A DNA stretch of 64,000 bases from Catenaria anguillulae PL171. Lineage: Eukaryota; Blastocladiomycota; Blastocladiomycetes; Blastocladiales; Catenariaceae. The notes below the pieces were generated by a model, which saw nothing but the letters and a program-made list of their open reading frames with translations, did not search any database and was not told the origin of the DNA. Numbering within the stretch: the first letter of the stretch is position 1; each line of letters opens with the position of its first letter. Made by a program: the position numbers and the translations under genes. The DNA is taken from NCBI GenBank assembly GCA_002102555.1, contig MCFL01000028.1, positions 268,275 through 332,274 on the forward strand. Reading direction: 5' to 3'. Positions 23,560 through 35,690 of the stretch are shown piece by piece.

Positions 23560-26500
23560 ATGGCCTCCATCCTCTCAAGCAATGCCCCCGCTGGCCAGAT
23601 GCCCGTCACTGGCGTCGCCCCGCCGGCCACTCCGGCCAGCGTGCAGCCCGTGCTGGACCTGCTGACGTCGCTGTGCTCACAAAACGTGACCCAATTGCGC
23701 GACGCCGAGCAAGTCCTCAAGCGCGCCGAACTGCAGCCAAACTTCCACTTGGCTCTGCAAGACATTTACTTCCAGCCGCAGCTGCTGTCCCCGCAAGATG
23801 ACCCGGACGGCCATGCCACGTCCAACATCCGGTTTCAAGCCATCCGCACTTTGCGTGCAAACATTGAGCGCTTCTGGCGCCGGTCCCCGAAAGCCGGGTG
23901 CCTGGCGGCCGACGAAAAGGCCGCCATTCGCGCCCGCGCCCTGCACATGGTCATGGTGTCGCATGCAGAGCCCAGGGCGCTGGTCCAGGCGTCGGTGGCC
24001 GTGTCCAAGATGGCACGCCTCGATTACCCAAACGAGTGGCCAAGCTTGTTAGACGATGTGTTGCAGTTGATGGACATGAACAGAGAGTTGCGGGATCGTG
24101 GGCTGCTCGTGTTGCATCATGTCATCAAGGCGCTCATTGGCGTGCGTGTGGGTCCGACACGGAGGCAGATGGCGAGCATTGCCCCACGGTTGGTGCACGC
24201 GTGTGTGGCCACATTTGCAGAGTGTCTCCAGCAGCCGGGTGATCCCAATTTGGCCACGGCCGCCCTGTATTCCGTCAAGTGTTTGCGCAAGTTGTTGGCA
24301 TTTGCTGTGGATGACATGGACGAGACATGCCGGGTACGTTTCGCCGCTTGCTTTTCCTCCGACATCCAATAGGATGGTGTGATCCTTTCTTGCTTACCGC
24401 GGTTCAATCATGTACTAGTCATTCCTTGCTGCCATCCCCGACGCCCTCGCCATCTACTACGCTGCAGGTGCCCTTCCACTCGTCACCAACCTCGGCAAAC
24501 TCGTGCTGCAAGTACAAGACTCTCGCGGTCTGCACTGGCTCGAGTACCCAGGGACCCCGCAGCTCGTCAACTGGTACTCGCAAGCCATCTCCGACGGCAC
24601 GCTGACGCTGTCGGGGCTCTCGTCTGCCCCATCGTCCAACCACGCCGACGTGCCCGAAAAGCTGCTCTTGCAAGCCCTGCTCATTCTCAAATCGCTCATT
24701 CGCTCAGCTCAACAATTTACATTTGCCAATGTCGCGTCTTCGCCACTCGACACGCCCGCACCCATCTTACACCCATCGTCACCGGCCGATGCCGGGTCGC
24801 AGTTTGCATGCCTGCGGGCCATCCTGTCGCCTCCCTTTGCACAAGGATTGGCGCAAGTGCTCATGGCGGCGTACTTGCGACCCACGGCCTCGGACCTGTC
24901 TGCCATTCTCACCAGCCCGGCCACCTGGCTCGTCGATGAAGACAATGACCACTGGGAATATCGCGTGCGCGGATGTGCGGCGCGCGTACTCATGGAACTC
25001 GTGCTGGCGTTTGGCGAAGGCCCCGCCGGCGTGATGCCGACGCTGGTTGCTGCTGCCGGTGATATGGCTGCGGGGCGCCTCGACTCGCTGGCCATGGTGG
25101 CCGTGGTGCACGCTTTGTGCGGCAGCGCCGATCGCGTTGCAAAGCACGTGCCATATGTGCCGCTGTTTACTGATGTGTTGTTGCCGTGGGCGAGGAGCGC
25201 TAGGCAGGCCGCCGCACAGGGGAGTCCCGAGGCGCAGTTGGCGGCCAGGGCTGTGTGTATGTCGATCAGTGCGTTTATTGCGAGCACGGCAAAGGAGGCG
25301 CGGCCAGTGATTTATTCGGCGTTGGCGAGGGATTTGCTCGTGGCTGACATGCCGCTGATTGTGCAGCTTGCGGGCGTGGACGCATTGAGGATGTGTGTGG
25401 ACGAGTGGGAGCTCGAGGTGCCCGAACTGTTGCCGTACTTGGGCGGGCTCATGGAACGCCTGCTCAACTTGCTTGCCGGTGTTGACGAGTTTGACCTCAA
25501 GATCAAGGTGGTCAACTGCTTGTCGATTGTCATTGAGCGTCTTGACACGCACATGGTTGCGTTTGCGCAGCCCATTGCCGAATTCATCCCAAGCTTGTGG
25601 GACGAGGCCGACGAAGAGTACCTGTTTCAAGCCACGTTGCTCGTTATGCTCAAGAAGCTCGCCGCCGCGCTTCGAGGCCAGTCGCCCGCCCTGCATGCCA
25701 TTGCCTCGCCGCTGCTGGGCATCACGTGCGTCCACGATTCAAAGCAGTCGGTTTATTTCCTCGAAGACGGCCTGCTCTTGTGGCACACGCTGCTGCAGTT
25801 TACAAGCGTGCTGACGCCCGAACTCGCGGCGCTGTTGCCTCTCGTCCCGCCGTTGCTTGAAAAGGGAAGCGAAGCGCTCCGGTCCGTCTTGCAGATCTTG
25901 CAATCCTACTTGTTTTTGGACCCGGCCTTGGTCGTCAATCAGATTGGCGCGTGGCCACGGATAAGTTGCTGCATTGTTGGGTGGGGTTACGGCGGCACCG
26001 CCCGCGTCGCCGGCTGTGGGTGCGGCCGCGCTGGCGGAGGAGGGTCCAATGGACATTTACCGTCGTTGCCGAGTGTCGGCATCATGCGGCCACAGGCATC
26101 GGCAGTGATTACACGGGTGCTCGAGACGTTTTTGATTTGCGCAGGACAGGACGCGCTGCAGTTGATGGTCAGGCGGGCGTGGTGCACCGCTTGTGCAGGG
26201 CATTGTGACCAAGCACGTACGTTGCCGTGTTTCCCAGTTTTCGCCATTCCGCGAACTGTAACTAACCGATGCTTGGGGGGACATTGTATGTGGATAGGAC
26301 CACAATCTGGCCCTCATTGCGTTCCTGTCTGTCCTCTCGCGTGCCGCCTCCCTCATCTCGCCCCAAGACTTTGTGGCCATGGTGGGGGGCCCGACACTTT
26401 TGTGCCGCTCTTCACACACTGGATCGACCTGTGGGACCACATTTGCCACCCAGCACACCGCAAACTGTCAGCGCTGCCCTGACGCGCCTACTCACCGTGT

Positions 26501-26838
26501 CCCCGTCGCCACAAGCCCTGCCCATGGTAGCGGCCATCTGGACTGACATTTTGCACGAGGTCAACGAGACGGCCGATGGCGACGCGGGCCTGTACTGGCG
26601 CATGGAAGCGGCCGATTTGGGGGCACTGAGTGAAGGTTTTGCGGACGAGGACGAGGTTGCAGAGACGGCCAGGAGGAAGATGGTCTTGAAGCGCGATGCC
26701 GTGCACAATGTGAGTCTCGTTGCCGTGGTCAAGGATACGTTGGCCAGGTTGGCAGGGCAGGTGCCTGGTGGGATGGCGGGGGTGGTGGGCATGTTGGACC
26801 CGGATGTCGTGGCGCAGCTAGAGCCGCTGTTGAAGTGA
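23560..26838 (+). CDS. Importin-11/Kap120-like karyopherin beta
   Basis: Three exons: 23560-24333, 24419-26216, 26298-26838 (introns 85 and 81 nt). The N-terminus carries an importin-beta-type repeat with IRTLRANIERFWRR and the YPNEWPSLLDDVL signature (family: D-x-P-x-x-W-P-E-L). The middle WLVDEDNDHWEYRVRGCAARV matches importin-11's G-D-S-W-K-Y-S-L-R-P-C block. The C-terminus has HRKLSAL...LTRLL and KRDAVHNVSLVAVVKDTL, as in human IPO11. It is a nuclear import receptor; family members import ubiquitin-conjugating enzymes and ribosomal or pre-ribosomal cargo. Probable lost bases lie near 26170 (C), 26193 (G), 26385 (in GGGGGGCCC) and 26473 (G); restoring four yields 1,039 codons. A low-complexity patch at 25950-26080 is unreliable and may hold more. 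Confidence 0.85.
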
Positions 26839-27359
26839 GTGTTGGTCTGCCTCGTATGTATTTTTTTTTTCACTGTGGTTGATTCAGTCAAATGTAATCT
26901 CCTTCAATAGCTATGCACCAATTTGCAAAGGTGGGGCGAGGATGGAGGAATCAAAGTTATCTTTGCCGGCAGTGTATAATATGGTACAGAAGAGGGAAAA
27001 GTGGAGGTGTTGTTGTTGAGACGGACAGACAGACAGACACGGATGGATGACTGAGAAAAGAAGGGATAGCGGGCCGCAGCAGCAGGCGGACATATGTACG
27101 CAACAAAACAGGGCAGACGAGATGGAGTCAAGAAAGAAAGCATGCTACCAAAGAGAACACTAAGGGAGGCTTGCCGAAACGAACAGAAGATAGTCAGGAA
27201 ATGATGTGGACAGGGGGAAAACAAGGTATGGACAGGTCGAGGAACAAAAAAAAAAAGTAGCGGGAGATAGGACGCTTGTACACAAAAACGGAGACTCGGA
27301 GAGATGGAGGTTGTTGACGTGGCTGTGCGTGGTGAGCGGCAACAAGTTACAAAGCCATC
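26839..27359. other. Convergent intergenic region
   Basis: Lies between two converging genes. It is purine-rich on the plus strand with A-runs near 27247 and a (GACA)n patch near 27025-27040. No gene seen. Confidence 0.4.
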
Positions 27360-27972
27360 TCAAACCTTTTGTGCAACACACTTTTGGCCCAACAACTTGT
27401 CTGAATTGCGCTCGAAGCTGGCTTTGCGGCACGAGTCAATCGACTCGCAGGCATGACTTTCAGGAATGCGATGGCGCGAGCAGAACAACGTGTCGCAAAA
27501 CTGGCAGTGGCCAATGAGCTTGTTGACCTTGTCCTTGCATCCTCCCGGATGATTGCACCGAACTTTGCTCTTCTTGACAGCAGCGGGAGCTGCGGCCTCC
27601 GTCGGTGCAGCTGTTGGCGTCAGGGTGGCATTGAGCGTCACGCCATCCGTGATGCCCAAGGCACCCAGTGTCACGGACGTGTCTGGGTCAGTTGACTGGG
27701 CAGGGCAAAGGGCGGCACCTCCCATTTCGAGCGTGACCGTAGTGGGCGTGAGGAGCGGGTCCTGCGCGGCGACGGCGGCCTTGAGGGTGGCCAGGGTGTC
27801 GGTCGACTGGGCAGCTACGGTGAGGGACTAGGTGGCGAAAACGGCAAAGGCATCGATGGATGGATGGGTCGAGTGAGTGAGTGAGTGAATGGTGCGTGAG
27901 CGCGGACACGTTGCTGGCGGCAAACGGGATAAGCGGCCGTACCTTGCCGTTGAAGAGGACGTTGAGCTGCAT
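27360..27972 (-). CDS. Ubiquitin-like/AN1-type zinc-finger protein
   Basis: Two exons, 27972-27943 (only ten codons, MQLNVLFNGK) and 27827-27360, with a 115-nt intron (GTACGG...CTAG), encode 165 residues. Residues 1-75 form a divergent ubiquitin-like fold (SLTVAAQSTDTLATLKAAVAAQ...LGALGITDGVTLNATL). After a short Ala/Pro linker, an AN1 zinc finger follows with RCNHPGGC, CQFC, FCSRHRIPESHAC, the eight Cys/His ligands in AN1 spacing. UBL-AN1 proteins act with Cdc48/p97 and the proteasome in stress-linked protein turnover (ZFAND/Cuz1 group). A TATAAATA sequence on the minus strand at about 28069-28076, ~100 bp before the ATG, is a plausible TATA box. Confidence 0.83.
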
Positions 27973-29033
27973 GGTGAATGGCGAGGATTGCGATGAGTGA
28001 CAAGTTGAGACGAGTGGAGGAGAGTGTGTGTTTTTCCAAGTGCCACGCTGCGTGCTGAGGTGTTCGCCGTATTTATACTTATAAATTCGTGTGGGCTGAT
28101 GACTCATGTGACGTCTTCCAAGGAAGTGCTGAGAACCCATCGTTGCCATCCGATCCCAACCTCACGTCACCGCACCAACACGCCTGACAGGCTCGATGGC
28201 GTGTTTCTCAGGTCATGCGTGTGAAATAATCATGAACGCGGAAACGATTCCCACTCGAGACCTTGGACTGTCATGAGCTGCCCTGCTCCCTCGCACATCA
28301 CGCGAATCGAAAAATGAACGACGACCTTTTCCCGTTCAAACATGTGGGAGATCTCTGACCTCCTTGGATCGTTGCAGTCGGTCACAATCGCCGTTCTTTT
28401 TCTCTGTTGCTTCAGTTGCGCAACATCGCTTTTGTGCGAACGGCCAGTCTACACAGTTGCAATTTTTTCATCGGCCGTGACCGAGAAATGTCCCATGTCT
28501 TGAATCTGTTCGTCTATTCCTCATCTCGACAGGTTGTGCACATGGAGGGATAGACGGCCTGTTCAGGCTGGGCTGTTTTCGAGGATTATCACTCGCTGCG
28601 AACAATCCTTGCGAACTTTCAATCGTTCACTGGGGAATTGGAATCCAAGTTCTATCAAAATCGGCGATATCCTCGCGCCATCAGCAAATTCTTAACGCAC
28701 TAGAAACAATGACTGCGAGCAACTGGATTGATGACCAAACAGCTTCTCGGATTGCCAGAAGTGGCATGTGCATGATTCCATCCTTCATGTCGGGCAACGG
28801 TGCCTGAGAAAAAAACGCAGACAATCGTAACAACGATACTGAGTCGATGTCTAACCTGTGCCATTGAAAACATGTTGTGCCCACCCAGAGTCGCTTATAT
28901 TTCTTCTTCTCGCGCTTGCAACGAGCACCATGTGCACCTTGTCCTCATTCGCAAATATTTGCGCAGCAGGCGTCTGACGCAAAATCAGAAGTCGCAGGAG
29001 TCTACCGGCGGACCAAGTTCTTGCAGAATATAC
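27973..29033. other. Intergenic region
   Basis: Includes the minus-strand AN1 gene promoter (TATA-like sequence near 28069). The remainder, ~28150-29030, is AT-richer, contains only short frames with no recognisable motif, and leads into the membrane-protein gene. Confidence 0.4.
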
Positions 29034-30443
29034 ATGCCCCCGATAGTTGAGTCGTGTATTGTACTCCTGACGGACCTGCTCGCCCTATTGACTGAAATCG
29101 TCAACCGCAAGTCCAACGCATTCGATTCTGGCCCATGCTCCCAAGACGACGTCATTTATCGTGCCTTGCATCACGCGGCGCTCGTGACCCACGTCGCATT
29201 CGGGCTGCACCGAGCTGGCTTTTTCCGCATCTTGTACATTCCAACAAGCGAGTTTTCAATTTCGCGGCTACCATTTTGGCGGCGCATGTGCTTGCCTGCA
29301 TGGTGGCGTGCTGCACTGATCCCAGCTCCATCACATGCCCCGACACGCCCGATTCACAAATTCGACGACAACGCGGCCCCTTGGTATTGTCGGCATATCC
29401 CGCTTCAATCATTCAAAGTGATGCATGGCGTCGGATACTTGATTGAGCTGTCGCGTCGGTTTTTCTACATTGCCTGGCCGCTTGCAGCCATCTTGGTCGA
29501 GAGTCGAGAACTGGCACTTATCTGCTCAGCTTTGTCGATTGATGAGGTGAAATACGTACTCGATCCACTGGGTAGAGCAGATTTTCGTCGCTGGTGTGTT
29601 TCCCTTTGGTTCTCACCACGACTCCCCTAGCATTGTTTTCTCATCTGGTTATCTGGACTCCATTTCATGCATAGGATCCGTGATTTTGCCTTGATTCAGC
29701 TTGGAACCACTATGCTGAGCCTCATCAACCTTTCCATCCTCTTGCAAACGTTTACGTTCCTCAACCTCGACAACACTATTGTGGTTCTGTACAACACATG
29801 TTTGATGGGTCGACGCCAGATTTGGTCATTTGCCTGGCTTGTACTCGGCTCAACACTCCCCTGGCATCTCCCACAGTACCCCGGACTCGCCATCCACTCA
29901 TTTATCTGTCGCATGTACATTCTGGTTCAGCTCATGTGCCTCGACAACGTCAGCCGGTTTGCACCCCACTGTCACGTGTTGCTTCAACCATCTTCGAGCC
30001 AGACAATTACAGATGTTTCGCAAAAGCCAAGCGGCGACGGCAAGAAGAGTCATACTGGCGGTGAGGGCAACCAAGCTACTACATCAAGCCGGTCCGTTGT
30101 TGCATCAGAATCGGCTGATAAGGGAAGCAGAAGGAGCACAGCCAACATCAAGGCCGCACGCATGAACGTTTCCGTCCCAGTAGTGGTTGGAATCATCAAC
30201 CGCGTTGAGTCTTCCACAAGCGAGTCCGACGAACCATTGGGTCGGGCTGGTCCACAGCGTGGAGGTTATCAAGATGCCCCACTCACGAATCATTCACCCC
30301 TTCTCTCTCCACATTCTGCGAGCGTGGCCGGATCCATGGCGTTTGCATCACCGCTCGGGTCGCATGCAACGTTTGAATCGGCCAAATCAAATCAGTCAAG
30401 CAGTGGGCACATGCCAAGTGCCATGGCTTCAAGACAGAATTAG
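29034..30443 (+). CDS. Multi-pass membrane protein with Ser-rich tail, unrecognised
   Basis: Exon 1 runs 29034-29593 and exon 2 29675-30443, joined by an 81-nt intron (GTGTGT...CATAG) that preserves the frame at FRRW/IRDFALIQ. Hydrophobic segments include ESCIVLLTDLLALL, FFYIAWPLAAILV, MLSLINLSILLQTFTFL, IWSFAWLVLGSTL and FICRMYILVQL. Between 29230 and 29420 the adjacent frame carries another strong segment (FNFAATILAAHVLACMVACC), so frame breaks are likely there. The last ~150 residues are Ser/Gly/Lys-rich and cytosolic-looking. I do not recognise the family; it could be a receptor or channel-like protein with about seven spans. Tail to tail with the cortactin gene. Confidence 0.45.
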
Positions 30444-30621
30444 GCGGAATGACTTTTGAGAGCTGAGTGAGGATGTGTACTTGTAGCCACTTGTTAGTAT
30501 GTAAATATGTCAATCACAATACATCTCGACTATCGCCCAAGAAAAGAACGAGAACGAAGCCAGCTTACATGCATGCCGTCAAGCCGCGATCCATGCATGA
30601 AAAGAAGCAGAATCGAAGGAA

Positions 30622-31157
30622 TTAGTGGCGATGTGCACTTGAATCCATCCTGTCTTTTTCTACACCAAACTGTCCACCATATCCGCGCGAGAATCCTCCA
30701 TTGGACTTGTACTCGTCGAGCCGCGACTTGTCGTGTTGCTCCCTGACGGCCTCCACGAGCTCGCCAAGTTTCTTGTCGGCAGCCCCGGGATCGTCGGACC
30801 GCGATTTGAGTGTTTCGGGAATGGATTTGGAACCCCAGCTATACACAGTAACCGACGATGCGACACATTCAGGTCACTGGATCTGACCGCCTCGACAACA
30901 CTCAAAATGCACGCAAGTACCGGCTCTGCTTTTCGCTCACGTCATTGACAAAATCTGGATCGGTTTCCCAGTCATCGTCTTCGTGATCCTTTTTCGCGGG
31001 CGCCAGTTTTGCTCTGGGGTCGTAGGCATCCGCAGGTACTTGTCCAGTAAGTATATGTAGATCGGAGCGAGCAGGTGGCGTTCTGAAGCTTTTTGCGTAC
31101 TTACGGTTGAGCGGCGGTGGTCGATTTCCAGGATGAGTTAGGAGGTGCTTGGGTCAT
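30622..31157 (-). CDS. Minimal cortactin: acidic N-terminal Arp2/3 motif plus one HS1/cortactin repeat
   Basis: Three exons, 31157-31105, 31013-30921 and 30838-30622, with introns of 91 and 82 nt, give 120 residues. The acidic region DDDWETDPDFVNDVSEKQSR followed by WGSKS is almost identical to the N-terminal acidic region of animal cortactin/HS1, whose DDW motif binds Arp3. One cortactin repeat follows (GGFSRGYGGQFGVEKDRMDS), and the protein ends five residues later. Animal cortactins have several F-actin-binding repeats, a Pro-rich region and an SH3 domain, all absent here. It probably stabilises Arp2/3 branches, with weak or no filament binding. A Glu/Lys-rich helix (KKLGELVEAVREQHDKSRLDEY) links the two parts. 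No lost bases are needed. Confidence 0.88.
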
Positions 31158-31467
31158 GGCTTGAACAATTATTGCTTGAAGTCGTGAGTGAGATGCATCG
31201 ATATTGGATTGGTGTGAGTGTTTTGGATTTTGCCGTGATGAAACCTGTCGCCGACGCTGGATTGCTGGTTCGTGGAGCGGTCCAAGGATTTGTTCATGGA
31301 CGATGAACATTACATAGCGCGTCTCCATCATGACGTGTTTGGAAGAAGGAAGATGTGAAAGTGACCGATAGTTATATAAGAAAGGAAGGAAGACAACCGT
31401 ATGGCCACGCGAGAGTGAGCAAAGTACTAGAAATGACTGCAGTTGGAACACATTGCTTCCCTGACCA

Positions 31468-31991
31468 TCAAATCCAACCAACCATCTTGACTGACCCATG
31501 CACCGTCAAGACCAACCATGTCAAAAGCGTTGGCAACATGAGCGGCATCCCAAGAAACCTACCGCTGGACCCTTTCGCCATGTACCCACGGCAAAAGAAC
31601 TCGCGGCCCACAATGTACGTGATGCATCCGGCTGCTGCAATCTTTGGTTGGAACACGCCAGCAAACAGCGCCAAGGGAAGCGCGAGCGGCAGTTGCTCGA
31701 GATAGTTGTAGTGAGCTCGCTGGGCATTGTTGAACTCGGTCCATTGCTTTTCGTCGAGCTTTTGCGCGTGGATGCCGCAGCCCATATCTGGGTACGAAAT
31801 GCTGTACTTTTTGCGCAGAGCCATAACCCAGCGCGAGCTGTTATGTAGTGGACGGCGATGGCTAGGATGGCGTGCGAGTTGGGTGGTGCTTCAGCAAGAA
31901 GTGAAGGGCCGATAAAGCAAGCTGGTTATGGAAACGTACAAGTGACACCAAGAATGACATATCCAAAGTCCTTGTTGATTGTGAGTGACAT
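31468..31991 (-). CDS. Microsomal glutathione S-transferase 3-like MAPEG protein
   Basis: Exons 31991-31940 and 31861-31468 are separated by a 78-nt intron. The N-terminus MSLTINKDFGYVILGVT leads into a first transmembrane helix. Then come ALRKKYSISYPDM, FNNAQRAHYNYLEQLPLALP, and hydrophobic spans including ALFAGVF and IAAAGCITYIVGREFF. The QRAHxNxLE block and the RKKYxxxYP motif are diagnostic of MGST3. One T appears lost near 31825 (GGGTTATG where GGGTTTATG restores frame); the repaired length is 148 residues against about 150 for the family. MAPEG enzymes sit in the ER membrane and have glutathione transferase/peroxidase activity toward lipid hydroperoxides. Confidence 0.85.
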
Positions 31992-33102
31992 GGTGTTGGC
32001 GGTGCGGTTTTGCGGCAGGCGATGTGCAGGTTGCTCAATCCGAGTCTTGATGGATTGGGACGCTGGGATGGTACGGTGCAGGCGGAAAACATGTCCTTTT
32101 TAACTGTATGTTGGCTAGGTACAAAACTTGTGCAATTTGCCAAGTTTTTGGGTTAGGATGGGGGCTGTCAAGAGGTGACAGGAATGTGTCAGTCGAGCAA
32201 GAATCCTTATGTCAGCCGAAGCGAAGGTCTACAATGAGGTGGATAAATTTTCTGTCGGAAAACTCTGCCGGGGAGTATTCGATGCACTTGAGACGTCATT
32301 CACTGCGGAACTCTTTTTTTTTTGCTCTTCTTTCTATGTCGCATACAACTGTCGCAAAGCAAGTCCTATGTAGACTCGCGTAAATTCAGCGGCAAAACGT
32401 TTGTCATAGTTGAGACAGGCGCGTCTTGTCAGCGAGTTCCCACTCCAGCCTCGGACCTCTGCAATACGCTTCCGTAAATGTTGATATCGGAAAGGGAGTG
32501 GTAATCAACCGACCTCAGATATGTGGGAACCGATAACAAGCGGCTCAAATGCCTCTAGGCGCGGAGAGTTTCGGTCATTGTAGCGCTCGAGGCGCAACCT
32601 GAGCTTAAGCCTTTGTATACCGCTTTGAATTCCGTCGGTTCTTTGCCAGGCCCGAGTCCGCTTCGGACGATGTTTGGCCGCCAAGTGTCAAGGGACGATG
32701 TGTTGGCATGGAATTCCTTTCGCTTGCGAGAGACCGGGCTGTCGATGCTGATCAGCCAACACGTCGCCGATTCTTCATGGAAAGATGAACGACTGATCGC
32801 CATCAGGCGCCACCTTCGCAGCTTCACTCTCATGAGCTTGTTGGACACGGCCGCCCAATGCCCAATAGATGGACTCAATGGTTCACTGTCTTTGACCAAC
32901 CAAACCCTGTGTCCGACTGTATACCGTTGTACACAATCCCCAAGACAGAGCCAGAGCCAGAGCCAGAGTCAGTCCGATTGCCATCGCCGTGAATAGGTCC
33001 ATGTATCGTTCTTACTAGCGACCTTCTCCCACACTTCTGCGCTCCGTCCTTGCATCGTCAGCGCCCATTCCGCACTTGCTCGACACACTCACCACAAGCA
33101 CA
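31992..33102. other. Intergenic region
   Basis: Overlapping frames of 115-127 codons exist on both strands at 32555-32996, but neither carries a known motif. A GCCAGA hexamer repeat at about 32944-32972 makes Gln-Ser runs in one of them. I treat the stretch as non-coding, containing divergent upstream sequences of MGST3 and the zinc-finger gene. Confidence 0.35.
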
Positions 33103-35252
33103 ATGGCCTCTGCTGGTGCGTATTGAAGCCCCGCAGTTCCGCCGGGGCTCATGATTCATGCCGGCTGTCACGATACTGACCTCCAGCGGCGGCCGTTGAC
33201 TGGCATTTCCATGAAAACAGACCAAAAGAAGCAATGGCGCTCGAGCATGACGACGGCCTCGCTGACAGCTGGACCTCCTGCCGGGAGTGCGTCGCCGCCG
33301 GCGCCGGTCGTTAACGCCGCTGTTGGAACCATGACCGGGTTCGCCGCCAATGGAAACGTTCCTGTCGCATTCCAGCAGCAACAGCAGCGCAACTCGAACC
33401 GAAACAGCTGGGCAGGCAATCCCAACAGCAACGGCGCGGGCTTCCAGCAGCAACAACAGCAGCAAATGGGTAACCGCGAGCTGCACCGCAAATCGTCGCG
33501 CATGTCCATGACGTCGGCTTCCTGGCGCCCGCAGTCGCAAGTGGATGGCATTGCAGGCACGCCGCCGCCCGCCGGTGCGACCAACTTGCGCCGCACCAAT
33601 AGCCATTCGTCGCACCGCCGCCAGTCGCGCTCATACGGGTCTGCACCCACCGGTGGTCCCACACAACGTCGGGCGGTGTCGCGGCCGCCATGGCGGCCTT
33701 GACGGCCAACTCTGCATCCGCGGCTACCGCTTCGGGCGGCGGGGATCCGACCGATGCCACGGCCGCTCAGCCCGTCAAGGAAAAGGAAGAGCGCCCGAAA
33801 TGGCGCTGCCAGTTGTGCAACTTTGACAACTTTTCCAACCGACGTGCTTGCAAAAACTGCACCAATGCACGACCTGCGGAAGTCGTGTATTTTACTTCAG
33901 CCAATGCGCCCGCGCCCATTGAGGTCAAGGAACCGTCGACAATTGTCTTGCCCGATGGCTCCACGCCAAAGACGGATGGGTCGGCCGCTGCGGCGGCGAA
34001 TGCAGCGATTGCGGCGGCAAAGTGAGGGAGGCCGAAGCTGCTGCTGCCGCCGCCGCAGCCGCTGCTGAGGGAAAAGTCGGCCACGCAGAAGAGGGACAAA
34101 GTGAAGCCGTTGGTGAGGCATCGACGAGTTTGGCGGCCGATTTGCTGTTCAAGAATGCGGCTGAGGCCACCGTTGACGAGGATCAGACCGCTTCGCCCAC
34201 CCTTGCCCCTCTTCCGGCAACGGCCACTCCTGCTCCTGCCCATCCCTCGATGCCTGCCAACCCAACACGTCAGCACCGCCTGCGCTCCCCCAAAGGACCC
34301 CCGCCCCTCGTCCTTCTCGGCCCCCAGCACCCAGCCCCTTCAATGTACTACCAACCTGCTGCCGCGACTGCCGCCCATCCGTCGTACCCTGCCGCTCAAC
34401 CTCCGCGCGCACGCAGCCCGATTCGCCAACCTGTGGTGACTCCTGCTCCAGCACCCGCTCACATGCCATCCCAATCGTCAAGCCACCACCCCGTCCCGCT
34501 TCCGTGGTGCCTGGCAGCTGGGACGATCCGCTCATGTACAAGTGGAAGCCGGGGGCGCATGTCCCAATGCGCGCCATGGTGCCCGCCGCCGACAAGTGCT
34601 TGGACCCATGGACTGAGCCGTCTGAATTTATTGGTATGGATCTTGTTTACCAAATTTTGCTTCTCTCTATGTCAACATTGATTTGACACTTGATTCAAAC
34701 ACAGAACGTCCTCGATCCCGTTCGCGATCAAGGTCCCGTTCTCGCTCGCGGTCGCGGTCACCCCGACGCTCTGACCCGCTTGCGACCATGTCGTCAGATC
34801 TCCACACGGCCCTTCCCACTGCGACTGCCGCACCCGCCCAGCCAGTAGAGCAACCGCCCACGCAGACCAAACGCAGATCCATCACGTCGACCTACATTGC
34901 CAAACGCCTGATTGGCGCGGCCCTCGGCAAACGCCTCACGTCCACGTCCGACAAGGCCGAGCACGACGCCAAAGTGTCTGCGGCCGCTGCCAACCAACAA
35001 CAGCATGCGTCGCCACCGGGGTCGCCCACGACCGCAGAAAGCGTCAACCGGCCCATTGTGCTTTCGGGCACGTCGCCGGCCGTGTCGGCATTGAGGTCCG
35101 GTGGTAACATCACGCCGCCTGGTTCGCCCACGAGCGGGATGCATTTGTCGCCACCGGGCAGGGCGCTGACAGCGCCTGGAAGGACAGCTGGCGGTGGCAG
35201 GGCGAGTGGGGCTTGGGACGAGCATCAGCAACAAGGATCGGGCGGGTGGTGA
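33103..35252 (+). CDS. RanBP2-type zinc-finger protein with RS repeats
   Basis: A first short exon (ATG 33103, MASA) may splice at GTGCGT 33116 to 33187; alternatively translation starts at ATG 33211. The body has Gln runs, then a RanBP2-type zinc finger WRCQLCNFDNFSNRRACKNC (W-x-C-x2-C-x10-C-x2-C, with the conserved Asn), at about 33801-33860. A poly-Ala stretch, Pro-rich segments and a clear (RS)n tract just after the 34634-34704 intron follow. Such fingers bind single-stranded GGU-type RNA (ZRANB2, FUS/TAF15 group) and RS tracts mediate splicing-factor contacts, so a pre-mRNA processing role is likely. One-base losses are inferred near 33675, 34024 and 34505, all the same direction. The exact start is unsettled. 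Confidence 0.68.
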
Positions 35253-35690
35253 TTTATTCTGGATTTCTTGATTGCATGGACTCCTTTTCATCCGTACGGA
35301 TGTACACGTTGTACTGAAATGACGGTTTGGCACTCGATATGTTTTGGCGTCTCTTCTTTTTCCCGTTTACTTTTCTGATTCGCTTCTATTCCGTCTGTTT
35401 GTTCTCTTGCTATTCCTTCCCCCCTTCACCCAATGTCCTATCCTCTCCCCCACTCGTATCGCGCACGGCGGCGGTGCTCGCTCGTTTTGCCGCACCAGTC
35501 GCACATCTACATAGAGAAAGCACTCATTCACTAATCCTTGGTCCTAATTTTCATTGATCCTCGAATTGTTTCGCTGCTGAGGCCACTTTTCGAGTCACTG
35601 GTTCACAATCGGCCAAGAAGTGTCACAAACGATTTGGGAGTGCATGTATTGGCAAATGTATACGGTTGAGAAAAAACTCAGAGGATATCA
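35253..35690. other. Convergent intergenic region
   Basis: T-rich 3' region of the zinc-finger gene, meeting the 3' end of the MTFR1-like gene. No gene seen. Confidence 0.4.

Noticed and set aside
32555-32996. Overlapping 115-127-codon frames on both strands
   Set aside because: No recognisable family; mutual overlap suggests chance, and one depends on a hexamer repeat.
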